Shown one piece after another: positions 42,329 to 51,573 of a stretch of DNA of 64,000 nt (positions are counted from its first letter, which is position 1; every line of letters begins with the position of its first letter). The stretch covers positions 1 to 64,000 of the forward strand of contig JAIKWL010000085.1 in NCBI GenBank assembly GCA_024684815.1, given 5' to 3'. This DNA comes from Saccharofermentans sp. (GTDB lineage: Bacteria > Bacillota > Clostridia > Saccharofermentanales > Saccharofermentanaceae). Under the pieces are notes generated by a model, which was given only the letters and a program-made list of their open reading frames with translations, ran no database searches and was not told the DNA's origin. The translations under genes and the position numbers were made by a program.

Positions 42329-42340
42329 CTAGAATACCAG
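42329..42340 (+). promoter_or_regulatory. operator palindrome between uxaC and kdgA
   Basis: CTAGAATACCAG; its complement CTGGTATTCTAG matches the consensus at 11 of 12 positions. A TATGCT just before it (42325-42330) with TTTGGT 17 bases upstream may be the kdgA promoter; a TATAC -10 for uxaC lies opposite at about 42306-42312. Confidence 0.65.
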
Positions 42341-42361
42341 TCGTAGAAAAGAGGTAAACAT

Positions 42362-42997
42362 ATGACATTTTTCGAGAAGGTAAATAATACCGGAATAGTC
42401 CCGGTCGTAGTTTTAGACAGAGTTCCGGATGCGGTTCCGCTTGCTGAGTCGCTCTTAAAAGGCGGGATCGATATTATGGAGATAACATTCCGCACTGAAT
42501 GCGCTGCTGAATGCATATCTGTGATAAGCAAAGAAGTTCCTGACATGACCGTGGGAGCCGGAACTGTAATCAATATAGAGCAGGCAGTAAGGGCTGTCGA
42601 AAACGGAGCCGGGTTTATCGTATCACCCGGACTTGATGCCGGAATTGCAGCATGGACTTCTGATCGCGGTATTCCTTTTATACCGGGTGTTGTTACGCCA
42701 ACGGAGATAATGAAAGCTATAAGCCTCGGCATTGATGTGCTGAAGTTCTTCCCGGCAGATGTTTTCGGAGGGATAAAGGCGATAAAGGCGCTGTCAGCTC
42801 CTTTCGGTCAGGTCAGATTCCTTCCGACCGGCGGTATATCCGCATCTAATCTTGCGGAGTTTGCAGGAAATAAAGCTGTTGTTGCAGTCGGCGGAAGCTG
42901 GGTCTGCAAAAAAGATGACATTTTGAACCATGAATGGGATAAGATAACTAAGTTGTCGGCTGAGGCCGTGAAGATCATCAGGGAGGCGAGATCATGA
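42362..42997 (+). CDS. kdgA: KDPG aldolase (2-keto-3-deoxy-6-phosphogluconate aldolase)
   Basis: 211 residues, normal for the class I KDPG/KHG aldolase (Eda) family. Catalytic Glu40 in MEITFRT and Schiff-base Lys128 in VLKFFPA are both present, with the phosphate site RFLPTGGIS near 157-166. Splits KDPG into pyruvate and glyceraldehyde-3-phosphate, the last step of the uronate route. Overlaps kdgK by four bases (ATGA), so the kinase and aldolase are translationally coupled. Divergent from uxaC, with an operator palindrome and possible promoter between them. RBS AGAGGTAAAC. Confidence 0.97.
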   Translation: MTFFEKVNNTGIVPVVVLDRVPDAVPLAESLLKGGIDIMEITFRTECAAECISVISKEVPDMTVGAGTVINIEQAVRAVENGAGFIVSPGLDAGIAAWTSDRGIPFIPGVVTPTEIMKAISLGIDVLKFFPADVFGGIKAIKALSAPFGQVRFLPTGGISASNLAEFAGNKAVVAVGGSWVCKKDDILNHEWDKITKLSAEAVKIIREARS

Positions 42998-44022
42998 GTG
43001 AATTCCTTACTTTCGGAGAATTGATGTTAAGGCTGAAAAGTCCCGGGAGAGAGCGTTTTCTGCAGTCTCCTTCACTGGAAGCAACATTCGGCGGCGGAGA
43101 AGCAAATGTTGCAGTATCACTTGCAAATTACGGACTTGATGCCGGATTTCTCTCGGTCATTCCTTCAAACTCCATAGGTGATGCGGCTGTAGGCGAACTC
43201 AGAAGATTTAATGTCGGTACGGATAAGATCATCAGAACTGACGGAAGAATGGGTATCTACTATCTTGAGACCGGTGCAAATCAGCGCGCAAGCAAAGTCA
43301 TATATGACAGGGCATATTCGGCTTTTTCACTTTTCGATCCGTCAGGTTATGACTGGGATGCAATTTATGAAGGTGTTAAATGGCTCCACATATCAGGTAT
43401 CACTCCTGCAATTTCCGAACTGACAAAGGATGCCTCCTTATTTGCCGTTAAGGAAGCAAAAAAGCACGGAATCACTGTTTCTCTTGATCTCAACTACAGA
43501 AAGAATCTCTGGAAATATGATGTCGATGCCAAAGCTGTTATGAGTGAGATGACATCATATTCGGATATCGTCATCGCTAATGAAGAGGATTGTCAGAAGT
43601 CTTTGGGATTAAAGTGTGAGAGCAATGTTGAGGGCGGAAAGCTCGATGATGAAGACTACAGAAAACTGAGTGATACTCTTCTTTCTCAATTCCCGAATGT
43701 TAAGAAAGTCGCTATTACTTTAAGAGAAAGCAAGAGTGCAGATATCAATTTCTGGGCTGCTGCGCTCAATAACGGTGAAGCGTTTATAGTAAGCCGCAAA
43801 TATGAGATGTATGACATAGTCGACCGCGTCGGCGGCGGTGATTCCTTTGCGGGAGGTCTTATATACGGACTTAATGAACTCGGAAGCGACAGGGAGGCAC
43901 TTGAATTTGCAGTTGCTGCAAGCTGCCTGAAGCATACGATCGACGGTGACTTCAATCGTGTATCTGTTGATGAGGTCAAAAAGCTCGCAGAAGGTGACGG
44001 ATCAGGAAGAGTCCAGAGATAA
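42994..44022 (+). CDS. kdgK: 2-keto-3-deoxygluconate kinase
   Basis: 342 residues, PfkB/ribokinase family. The substrate motif [22 protein letters not shown] is near the N-terminus and the ATP/catalytic motif [13 protein letters not shown] has the base Asp283. It phosphorylates KDG from UxuA to KDPG for the adjacent aldolase. Starts with an ATGA overlap with kdgA. No strong terminator follows. The family also contains fructokinases and other sugar kinases; the operon is what fixes it as KdgK. Confidence 0.95.
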   Translation: MSEFLTFGELMLRLKSPGRERFLQSPSLEATFGGGEANVAVSLANYGLDAGFLSVIPSNSIGDAAVGELRRFNVGTDKIIRTDGRMGIYYLETGANQRASKVIYDRAYSAFSLFDPSGYDWDAIYEGVKWLHISGITPAISELTKDASLFAVKEAKKHGITVSLDLNYRKNLWKYDVDAKAVMSEMTSYSDIVIANEEDCQKSLGLKCESNVEGGKLDDEDYRKLSDTLLSQFPNVKKVAITLRESKSADINFWAAALNNGEAFIVSRKYEMYDIVDRVGGGDSFAGGLIYGLNELGSDREALEFAVAASCLKHTIDGDFNRVSVDEVKKLAEGDGSGRVQR

Positions 44023-44153
44023 ATCTTTTCGAACTATCAAAAAATTGTGATGATTGCTTAAATATTGGCAGTCAATATAGTTATGCCCAACTAATGCTTT
44101 ATCAGGCTTAAATCCATATAATATAGTTATCTTACTAGATGGGGAGGTTAAAT

Positions 44154-45863
44154 ATGGGTTACAGGAAATTGATAATCGCTGCATTTGCTGCGGGCGTTAT
44201 CGTATCATGTGCATCGGTATCGGCTATGGCTGATACAGGCTGGCAGCAAAATGACGACGGATACTGGCGTTACTATACATCTGATAATGAGTATGTTTCA
44301 AATGCGTGGAAGAGCGTTGACGGCAACTGGTATTACTTCGAACAGGAAGGATATGCTTTAACGAATAAATGGGCTACGATCGACGGTAAACTCTATCACT
44401 TTGATAACAACGGTCACATGGAAAAGAACAAGTGGATAGATTTCGGAGAGTATGTTATCAGACCAGAAGAAGAGGAGTATGCCGCTAATAATCCGGAATA
44501 TGCCAAAGTATTGGAAGAATACCGCAACAAAAGAAAATGGCGTTATGTAGGTTCTGATGGTGCTGCATATATCGGTTGGAAAAAAGTTGACGGTGAATGG
44601 TATTTCTTTAATGATAAAGAAGCAGGATATCTTATTGACGGAACATACTATTTTAACAATCCGAATGAATACGGAATGATGCATTACGGATGGCTTATAG
44701 TTAATGATGACGTTAAATACCATTTTGACGGAAACGGCAGATACAGAAAAAACTGCTGGTATAAGGGCGGATATCTCTACGGTAAGACGGCATGGTATTA
44801 TTTCGGTTCTGACGGAGTTGCAGCTTCTGAATGGAAGATTATCGGAGGCAAATGGTATTTCTTTGGCGGTGATTGGAGCATGTATCCGGATATGAAGACC
44901 GGCAAACTGATCACTTTTAATCAGAATTCAGGATTTTGGATGCTGGATGATAACGGCTGCCTGATTACGAAAGAGGGTTGGCATAAGAGTATTTTTATCG
45001 GTTCAAAATCAGCATGGCAATATGTCAGATCAGACGGATCTATATATCATAATGAATGGCTTAAAAAAGACGGTAATTGGTACTACTTTGATCACATGGG
45101 CAATATGGTTTCTGATTCAAAGTATCTTATTGACGGAAAAGAATACAGTTTTAATTCCTCCGGCATTTGTACAAATCCAGGTAATCCCCAAAAGATAAAC
45201 GGCTGGTATGAACTTGAATACGGTAAGTATCTGTATTATGAGGATAGATATTATAAAGACGATGGTGACAGCGAATGGATGTTTTTCGGGTCTGACGGCA
45301 AGTCTTTGAGCTCCAGATGGATCAATACCGGCGGCAACTGGTATTATCTGGATAGATTCGGTTATATGGTTCATGACAGTGATTGTTATCTTATCAACGG
45401 GAAACTGTATGATTTTGATCATAGCGGAAAATGCAAGAATCCGAATCCGTCATTTAATGCAGGATGGAATAAGTTCAAAGCCGATGGCGAAGATCGTTGG
45501 GCATATTTCGAAAATGGATCGTTCTGCACAGGTTGGAAGAAGATAAATAATAACTGGTATTATTTTAATGAGAATAACGGTTTAATGGCTTATGGATCCG
45601 ATAATCATTTGTGGTTAATTGATGGAAAAAGGTATCATTTCAATGAAGACGGAGTAATGACTGTCGGCTGGCATAATTACGCCGATAAAATATGGAATTA
45701 TCATGGTTCAGATGGCGCAATGTATGAGAACCAGTGGTTAAAATACAAAGACTCCTGGTATTACTTTGATGCTGCCGGAACTATGTGTTGTAATGTGAAT
45801 GATTACGAGATCAACGGAAAGTACTATTCTTTTGATTCCGACGGAAAATGTCTTAATCCATAA
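44154..45863 (+). CDS. secreted cell-wall-binding-repeat protein
   Basis: 569 residues from the ATG at 44154 (GGGGAGG upstream; the longer frame from 44139 includes that ribosome site). Signal peptide about 1-28 (AFAAGVIVSCASVSAMA). The rest is made of degenerate Gly-Trp repeats of about 20 residues (NAWKSVDGNWYYFEQEG, GWKKVDGEWYFFN, GWKKINNNWYYFNENNG), many alternating with longer YYF/YHFD units, as in choline- or glucan-binding modules. No catalytic domain is visible, so it is probably an adhesin or structural wall protein. A TATAAT upstream (44117-44122) may be its -10. It is unrelated functionally to the upstream uronate genes. Confidence 0.85.
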   Translation: MGYRKLIIAAFAAGVIVSCASVSAMADTGWQQNDDGYWRYYTSDNEYVSNAWKSVDGNWYYFEQEGYALTNKWATIDGKLYHFDNNGHMEKNKWIDFGEYVIRPEEEEYAANNPEYAKVLEEYRNKRKWRYVGSDGAAYIGWKKVDGEWYFFNDKEAGYLIDGTYYFNNPNEYGMMHYGWLIVNDDVKYHFDGNGRYRKNCWYKGGYLYGKTAWYYFGSDGVAASEWKIIGGKWYFFGGDWSMYPDMKTGKLITFNQNSGFWMLDDNGCLITKEGWHKSIFIGSKSAWQYVRSDGSIYHNEWLKKDGNWYYFDHMGNMVSDSKYLIDGKEYSFNSSGICTNPGNPQKINGWYELEYGKYLYYEDRYYKDDGDSEWMFFGSDGKSLSSRWINTGGNWYYLDRFGYMVHDSDCYLINGKLYDFDHSGKCKNPNPSFNAGWNKFKADGEDRWAYFENGSFCTGWKKINNNWYYFNENNGLMAYGSDNHLWLIDGKRYHFNEDGVMTVGWHNYADKIWNYHGSDGAMYENQWLKYKDSWYYFDAAGTMCCNVNDYEINGKYYSFDSDGKCLNP

Positions 45864-45904
45864 GGTGACTGAATAATCACAGAACAGTTACGTAAAAATA
45901 AAGC

Positions 45905-45940
45905 AGGGAGTTGTGTCTCATTTGAGGCGGCTCCCTTTTT
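45905..45940 (+). terminator. terminator of the wall-binding-repeat gene
   Basis: Stem GGGAG (45906-45910) / CTCCC (45931-45935), with inner pairing CTC/GAG, followed by TTTTT. Confidence 0.85.
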
Positions 45941-46081
45941 CAGGAAATGATTTAGATCACGTCATCCTTACAAACCGGGATTTAGCAATAGATTTCCCGA
46001 AAATATGGAACAGAGCGGGCATGCTATAATGACTTGATTGCTGATAACTTTACATGATGTAATGAAATATGAAGAGGTTGG

Positions 46082-46837
46082 ATGAGATTTATGACGTCAC
46101 TCAGGAAAAAGGTAATTGAATATATAAAGAAAAAATATAATGCTTCTCCTGAGTTTTTATGGAAGCGTTATCCTGATTATGCGGTATTCAGACATGATGA
46201 TAACCGGAAATGGTTTGCTGTCATTATGAGTGTTGATGCTGATAAACTTGGTGTTATGGGAACTGGGCGTGTAGATATCGTTGATGTAAAGATCAATGAC
46301 ATGGTTTTCAGAGACATTCTACTGCAGCAGGAAGGCTATCTGTCTGCTTATCACATGAATAAACAAAACTGGATAACCATAAGGCTGGACGGGAGCGTGG
46401 ATCCTGATCAGGTATTCAGGATGATCGATGAAAGCTTTCAGAATACTGCGTCAAATATGAAGAAGAAAAAGTTCAGGCAGCCGAAGGAATGGATCATTCC
46501 CGCTAATCCAAAGTATTATGACGTAGAAGCAGCATTTAGAGCTAATGAGGAGATCGATTGGAAACAGGGAGCCGGCATTATCAAAGGCGATACTGTTTTT
46601 ATGTATGTGGGAGCTCCTGTATCGGCTGTTCTTTATAAGTGCAAAGTAACTGAGGTGGATATCCCATATGATTATGAGGACGATAATCTCAGGATAACGG
46701 CGCTTATGAAGATCAGGCTTTTGAAGCGGTATAAGCGGGATGAGTTTACATTTGAGAGACTGAAGTCGGAATATGGGATATTTGCAGTACGGGGACCAAG
46801 GGGAATTCCTTACAGCCTCAGTGAAGCTTTAAAGTAG
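46082..46837 (+). CDS. MmcQ/YjbR-family protein with C-terminal EVE/PUA-like domain
   Basis: 251 residues. Residues 1-125 match the MmcQ/YjbR family (SPEFLWKRYPDYAVFRHDDNRKWFAVIM ... GYLSAYHMNKQNWITIRLDGSVD), a small CyaY-like fold often annotated as DNA-binding. Residues about 135-250 are a second beta-rich module (EWIIPANPKYYDVEAAF, KGDTVFMYVGAPVSAVLYKCKV) whose pattern resembles EVE/PUA domains that read modified bases; this second assignment is tentative. RBS AGAGG; monocistronic as far as seen. Confidence 0.75.
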   Translation: MRFMTSLRKKVIEYIKKKYNASPEFLWKRYPDYAVFRHDDNRKWFAVIMSVDADKLGVMGTGRVDIVDVKINDMVFRDILLQQEGYLSAYHMNKQNWITIRLDGSVDPDQVFRMIDESFQNTASNMKKKKFRQPKEWIIPANPKYYDVEAAFRANEEIDWKQGAGIIKGDTVFMYVGAPVSAVLYKCKVTEVDIPYDYEDDNLRITALMKIRLLKRYKRDEFTFERLKSEYGIFAVRGPRGIPYSLSEALK

Positions 46838-46971
46838 TTGTTCCAAAAGGCATTTCCTGCCGCAAAATAACCGCAATTTGAGAAATACTTTGATAGTCAA
46901 AGCTATTTACAAGAAATCACTGTGATGCTAATATCCGGGTATCAGTACTTCTATTCAAGGAGGATGATATC

Positions 46972-49900
46972 ATGAGTAATTTTGATTATATTATGTATGC
47001 AATTGAGTTTGGTCTGGTTGCAGTTATATTTTTTGTATTGTTCATTGTTTTCCTTATTAAGTCGATCGAACGTGGAAGGAAAATAAAGGAACTGGAAAAG
47101 AAACTTAAAGAAACACAGCTTCCGCTCTATCCGGGAATGCCTGTGTATTATCCAGTTAAAGACGCGAATAATCCGCAGGGAGTGATGGCCGGTCAGATGC
47201 CGGTGCCTCAGCCTGTGCAGGCTGCAGTACCTGTAAGTGCACCGGTTCAAAATGCAGTTCCGGTAAGTGCGCCGGTTCAAGCCGCTGTTCCGACTGCTGC
47301 ACCATTAAGTGCACCGGTTCAAAATGCAGCCACTGCAGGTGTACCGGTTCAGACGGCTGTACCTGTATCAGCAAAGGTTCAGACTGCGGCTCAGACTTCC
47401 GCACCAGTTCAGGGATCAGTTCCTACTCCTTCGTGGGCTGTTCCTCAGGCTCAGGTTCAGGCTGCACGTCAGCCGATTCCGGAACCTGTTCAAACAAAAC
47501 CACAGCGCGAGAAATTCTTCAGCAGTATCAATATTACTTTCGGTATAGGCGTTTTGCTCCTTACGATCGTCGGTGCAACTTTCATGACCGGTTCCTGGCC
47601 GTGGATGACTGAAGCGATCAGGGCGGTATGTCTTGTAGCAATAGTTGTGATCGTATATGCGATGTCATTCTTCGCAGGCAAGGTATTAAAGCTTCAGCAG
47701 ACAGGCTTTGCTTTGTATTCTCTTGCAAGTCTCCTCGGACCGATCGTTATAGTAGGAATGGGCGCGTTCGAGTTGTTAGGTCCCGGATTCTCATTTAAGG
47801 AAGGTTCCGGATGGCTTGTTGCATCTGTAGCTGCTTTGACTCTTCTGGTTTCTTCCATAGGCGGAAGGTTCCTTTTCAAAGAAAGAGTTCAGGCAAATAT
47901 CTATGAGTTTACTTCTTATTTATCTCTTACCTGGCTTGTTGTATTCATTTCGGGAATGATAGGGCAGGAGAGTGAAGGTGTTAATGAATTCAGTATGGTC
48001 TGTCTCGGACTTGCAACGCTTGCACTTGTATTCAGGCTGTTGGGAATGACGAAGCTCTTTGAGGGCGAGACATTTTTCCGCATATATTCAGAGATAATCA
48101 CTTATATTCCCGCAGGACTGTTGTTCTTAGCTGTATGGGACAGTGACGGAGCAGTGTTTGGCGCGACTATAGTGGAATTTATAGCGTTTGTGATGCTTGC
48201 TAGATTTACGGAAGGCAGAGCATGGGTCAGGTATATCACTCCTCTGGCCGGAATGATGATCGCCGTATCCTGGTGTGTTTTCGAGGATTCGAACGAGATG
48301 TATCTGATGACATCGATACTCATTGCGATAATCGCTCTGCTCTTTGTGCTTCACAAGATATTCGGCATATCGAGCGGTATGTCAGATTACGGATTGCCTG
48401 TTGCACTGGGTCTGATGACGATGTTTGTGGCAGTTGAAGAAGTCCCTGAGATGGGCGCGGTTGCCTGCTTTATTTCACTTGCACTGTTTGTATACCAGCT
48501 GGTCTTCGAACCTTTGATCGCAAAGAGCGGTGCATTCCCTGAAGGAGTATTCAAAGAATCGCGCTATATTGCAGAGAAGATATTGATGTCTGTATTAAGT
48601 GCCGCTTTCTATTATTCGGGAGTGGTCATGGTATTCCTGAAGCTTGAGAATCCCCCGTTTGGCGGACATCTTTATTTCACACTGACAGCTCTTGTTCCCG
48701 CAGTCATTGCGATAGTATTCAGGATCGTATGTAAAGATGATATAAGGGTAACGGTTTCAGGTCTTGTGCTGTCTGTCATATCTGTGTTCGCGGGATTCTT
48801 ATCGTGCTTTAACACAAGAGTACATGGTGTTGACGGAACCTATATGTACTATCGTGACGATATATGTGCCTGGCTGTTGATGCTTTCAATAATGGCATTG
48901 TCTGTCTTCTTTATGATCAAGCCTCTTAAAGAAAAGAGACTCAGCACAGGTGTTATGTTCTGGGCAGTGTTATGCTTGAATTCAATAGCATCCGGTGTGT
49001 TTGTTTTCATAGAATACCTTGAGGGATACCAGCAGACGATCGATTATGTGTCGGATGTATCTTTCCCTCTGATGAAGCAGAATGCTTCAATTGCATTTCT
49101 TGCTCTGAATGTGGCCGCACTTGCAGTCTCATTCTTTGTAAGACGTAAGGGCACAGGACTTGCTGCCAAGTATGCGGAAGGAATCAGGTATTTCCTGTGC
49201 GGAGCGGCATTAAGCTGGTTCTCGCTTGTATGGATCCTGGTAGATGCCGGCTGGGAGCTTCTTATCGTTGCCGTGATCTTTGCTGTATTACTTACATTTA
49301 TGGATCTCGAATTCTTTTCGATACTTTCTGTTTTCGCGGCGGAGATATCCATATTATATGAACTGTCGAGGCTTGACAGCAGCGACCTTAGCAACATTCT
49401 CTGCATCGTGGCAGCTATCTTGGTAGCGGGATTAGGACGCCTTCTCTTCAGAAAAGCAGTTTTCTCAAAGAAAGCTATTGACTATCTGTCACTGACATCA
49501 TTTGTGTTCCTGTTCGGCCTGGACGGTTCTGATTATTCGGCAATGATGGTATTTCTGGCACTGGCTCTTATCGTAATGAATCTTGCCGGCAGAGTTAAGA
49601 TATCTGTCAGAATATTACTCAGTGTCTTCGCATCGCTCGTATGCATGGCCTTGATCGCTCAGCCTTTCATTACGATACCGGACGTCATCGATCTTGAAGT
49701 TGACCTGATGCTTATCCTGGGAACACTTCTCATTATTTGTAAGGTTATAAGACCTGCAGCTGCTAATGTGATGAAGTATTTCTGGTTTACCGGAGTAGCC
49801 TTGAGCCTTATCGCAGAAGGAATATCCGCAGCAGTCACGAGTGAGGTCCTTGACCTTATCGTGGTAGGTACGGCATCTTTCGGAATATTCATATATGCGT

Positions 49901-50118
49901 TCATCAGACGCAACAGACTCTGGTTTATTCTCGGGATCGTTGCTATGGTGTCAGTTGCAGTGTACCTTTCCGTGGCATTCTGGTCGTCTCTGGTCTGGCT
50001 GATATACCTCTTTGTAGCAGGAAGCATCCTTATCGTTATGGCTTCCATAAACGAATGGGGCAAGCGCCACAACAAAGACGGAAAGAAAAAGAGATTCTTC
50101 GAAGAGTGGACCTGGTGA
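46972..50118 (+). CDS. very large polytopic membrane protein with PVQ-repeat linker
   Basis: 1048 residues. One N-terminal TM helix (about 8-31), a charged coiled segment (RGRKIKELEKKLKE), a Pro/Val/Gln/Ala repeat linker (about 80-170, units like APVQNAVPVS), then some two dozen TM helices from about 190 to the end with short loops, ending in a basic tail (KRHNKDGKKKRFFEEW). Similar layouts are found among uncharacterised Firmicutes membrane proteins, some called DUF2157-like, but I cannot assign a family with confidence. No transport or enzymatic signature was found. It begins after an AGGAGG site and is followed by the NlpC/P60-like gene. Confidence 0.75.
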   Translation: MSNFDYIMYAIEFGLVAVIFFVLFIVFLIKSIERGRKIKELEKKLKETQLPLYPGMPVYYPVKDANNPQGVMAGQMPVPQPVQAAVPVSAPVQNAVPVSAPVQAAVPTAAPLSAPVQNAATAGVPVQTAVPVSAKVQTAAQTSAPVQGSVPTPSWAVPQAQVQAARQPIPEPVQTKPQREKFFSSINITFGIGVLLLTIVGATFMTGSWPWMTEAIRAVCLVAIVVIVYAMSFFAGKVLKLQQTGFALYSLASLLGPIVIVGMGAFELLGPGFSFKEGSGWLVASVAALTLLVSSIGGRFLFKERVQANIYEFTSYLSLTWLVVFISGMIGQESEGVNEFSMVCLGLATLALVFRLLGMTKLFEGETFFRIYSEIITYIPAGLLFLAVWDSDGAVFGATIVEFIAFVMLARFTEGRAWVRYITPLAGMMIAVSWCVFEDSNEMYLMTSILIAIIALLFVLHKIFGISSGMSDYGLPVALGLMTMFVAVEEVPEMGAVACFISLALFVYQLVFEPLIAKSGAFPEGVFKESRYIAEKILMSVLSAAFYYSGVVMVFLKLENPPFGGHLYFTLTALVPAVIAIVFRIVCKDDIRVTVSGLVLSVISVFAGFLSCFNTRVHGVDGTYMYYRDDICAWLLMLSIMALSVFFMIKPLKEKRLSTGVMFWAVLCLNSIASGVFVFIEYLEGYQQTIDYVSDVSFPLMKQNASIAFLALNVAALAVSFFVRRKGTGLAAKYAEGIRYFLCGAALSWFSLVWILVDAGWELLIVAVIFAVLLTFMDLEFFSILSVFAAEISILYELSRLDSSDLSNILCIVAAILVAGLGRLLFRKAVFSKKAIDYLSLTSFVFLFGLDGSDYSAMMVFLALALIVMNLAGRVKISVRILLSVFASLVCMALIAQPFITIPDVIDLEVDLMLILGTLLIICKVIRPAAANVMKYFWFTGVALSLIAEGISAAVTSEVLDLIVVGTASFGIFIYAFIRRNRLWFILGIVAMVSVAVYLSVAFWSSLVWLIYLFVAGSILIVMASINEWGKRHNKDGKKKRFFEEWTW
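47206..47490 (+). repeat. PVQ/SAPVQ-coding tandem repeat
   Basis: Irregular 24- to 36-base units coding (A/V)PVQ(A/N)AVPVSA-like peptides within the large membrane protein. Probably an extended linker; the units are imperfect. Confidence 0.75.
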
Positions 50119-50186
50119 TCAAATAACCTGATTTACATATCCGTTTTGCCTTGCTAAAATATTCCCTGGGGAAAAAGCGAGGCTTA

Positions 50187-51365
50187 ATGGGTTTAACAGG
50201 ATTAAGGTCTTTTGCCGTCAAGGCGGCAGCAGCGTTTTTTGCGACCGTGGTTTTCACGGGCCTTATGAGCGCATATGTAAATCCTGTTAATGTATCTGCC
50301 GATGAGGATGAACTCTATCATTCCCTTTATGATGTTTTCAAAGACAGAAGCAGTGATCCGGATAATTTCCTGAGCCAGGAAGATTTCTTAAAAGAAATTT
50401 TTTATAACTGCGAGAGGCTTAAAGGGATCGAATACACGTACGGTGATCAGGAACACTATCTTGCGTGCGACGGTTTTGTAAGCCTGGTATTCCGTCTGAC
50501 GTTCGGTACAGCTCACGGATTTGAACGCAACAGGACCAAGTACTGGTGTAAGTTCGATTACCGCGAGGAACATATCGTGGCTGACAGTTACGTTGATGAA
50601 TATGAGGTCTACAGACCCGGAGGCACATCCGTTACATGGCTTTACAAGCACTATGTCGACACTGTAGTCGACTCGATCGCTTCAAGATCGTATATGGAAG
50701 GTCTTGATAACGACGGATGGGTCGAATACCTTGAAAGACTTAATGTCCAGCCCGGCGATATCATGTTCTGGGATAATGACAAGGACCGCAAGTACTGGTC
50801 TCACATCGGAATCTATGCAGGTATCGAAGACGGTGTTCCGATGATGTGGCATTCTTCGGCTGTCAAGGGAAAAGTCGTAAAGCAGAGTCTTGCGGAGATA
50901 ACTCAGGATATACAGATCCTTGATTATGTGGCTATACTTCCGCTCATAGACAGACCGGTAAGTGTCGGATTATATGTTGATGATTCGGCTGAAAGCGAAA
51001 AAGCTTTCTCCTATTCGGTATATGAAGATCAGGCCTGCACGGAATATCTTGGCAGGATCAGCAGTGCGTGTGAACTGTCCGAACAATCCCTCCTTGATAA
51101 TATTCCCGTATATCCGAATGCAGACAAGAGTGCATATGAACGGACTATCTATGTCAGACGGGATATGTCACCGTATAATGCGGAGAGCGCTGAACAGATT
51201 GTCTACCGGATAATCATAAAGGTAACTCCTGTCGGAACGACGATAGGTACCCTCAAATACACGATATATGGAGCTGATGACTTAAGATATTACAGCGGTA
51301 ATGAGATCAAAGGGTTTGATTACCAAAGCGGCGGGAAAGTGATCCCGATAAAGGATTTCAGATAA
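50187..51365 (+). CDS. secreted NlpC/P60-like cysteine peptidase or amidase
   Basis: 392 residues from the ATG at 50187 (the TTG at 50151 has no ribosome site, GAGG precedes the ATG). N-terminal signal about 1-40 (AAAAFFATVVFTGLMSAYVNPVNVSA). The NlpC/P60 pattern: Cys94 in LACDGFVSLVF and His206 in YWSHIGIYAG, with GDIMFWDNDK between. The spacing between Cys and His is long (112 residues), so the core carries an insertion. A C-terminal domain (about 260-392) is beta-rich and ends in KGFDYQSGGKVIPIKDF, unrecognised. Likely acts in peptidoglycan turnover. It follows the large membrane protein by 68 bases and ends at a terminator. Confidence 0.75.
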   Translation: MGLTGLRSFAVKAAAAFFATVVFTGLMSAYVNPVNVSADEDELYHSLYDVFKDRSSDPDNFLSQEDFLKEIFYNCERLKGIEYTYGDQEHYLACDGFVSLVFRLTFGTAHGFERNRTKYWCKFDYREEHIVADSYVDEYEVYRPGGTSVTWLYKHYVDTVVDSIASRSYMEGLDNDGWVEYLERLNVQPGDIMFWDNDKDRKYWSHIGIYAGIEDGVPMMWHSSAVKGKVVKQSLAEITQDIQILDYVAILPLIDRPVSVGLYVDDSAESEKAFSYSVYEDQACTEYLGRISSACELSEQSLLDNIPVYPNADKSAYERTIYVRRDMSPYNAESAEQIVYRIIIKVTPVGTTIGTLKYTIYGADDLRYYSGNEIKGFDYQSGGKVIPIKDFR

Positions 51366-51391
51366 CAAAAGGGGGCTATGAGTCCCTTTTT
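51366..51391 (+). terminator. terminator of the NlpC/P60-like gene
   Basis: Stem AAAAGGG (51367-51373) / CCCTTTT (51384-51390) immediately after the stop, with the T-run formed by the 3' arm. Confidence 0.8.
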
Positions 51392-51479
51392 GTTTGACAG
51401 GAAAAAATGCTTTTCCCCTGTTTTCAGGCGGGTTCGGGTCATATCACATATCGTTTTTTTTTATCACAAAAATGTAATT

Positions 51480-51507
51480 TTGCTATTCAAAGTATTTAAT
51501 ATATAAT
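51480..51507 (+). promoter_or_regulatory. promoter of the GH3 gene
   Basis: TTGCTA (51480-51485), 16-base spacer, TATAAT (51502-51507), giving a leader of about 60 bases. Confidence 0.6.
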
Positions 51508-51573
51508 ATTGTCGAATTTATCTGAATTCGTGAGTATGACTATGTCTGCTTGCCGTTAGGAAGGAGCACAAAT

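Noticed and set aside
42329..42340. Catabolite-responsive (cre) site
   Set aside because: The palindrome does not match the TGNAANCGNTNNCA cre pattern, and it recurs only in this locus.
44154..45863. Autolysin or glucan-hydrolase domain
   Set aside because: Only wall-binding repeats and a signal peptide are seen; no catalytic domain could be found.
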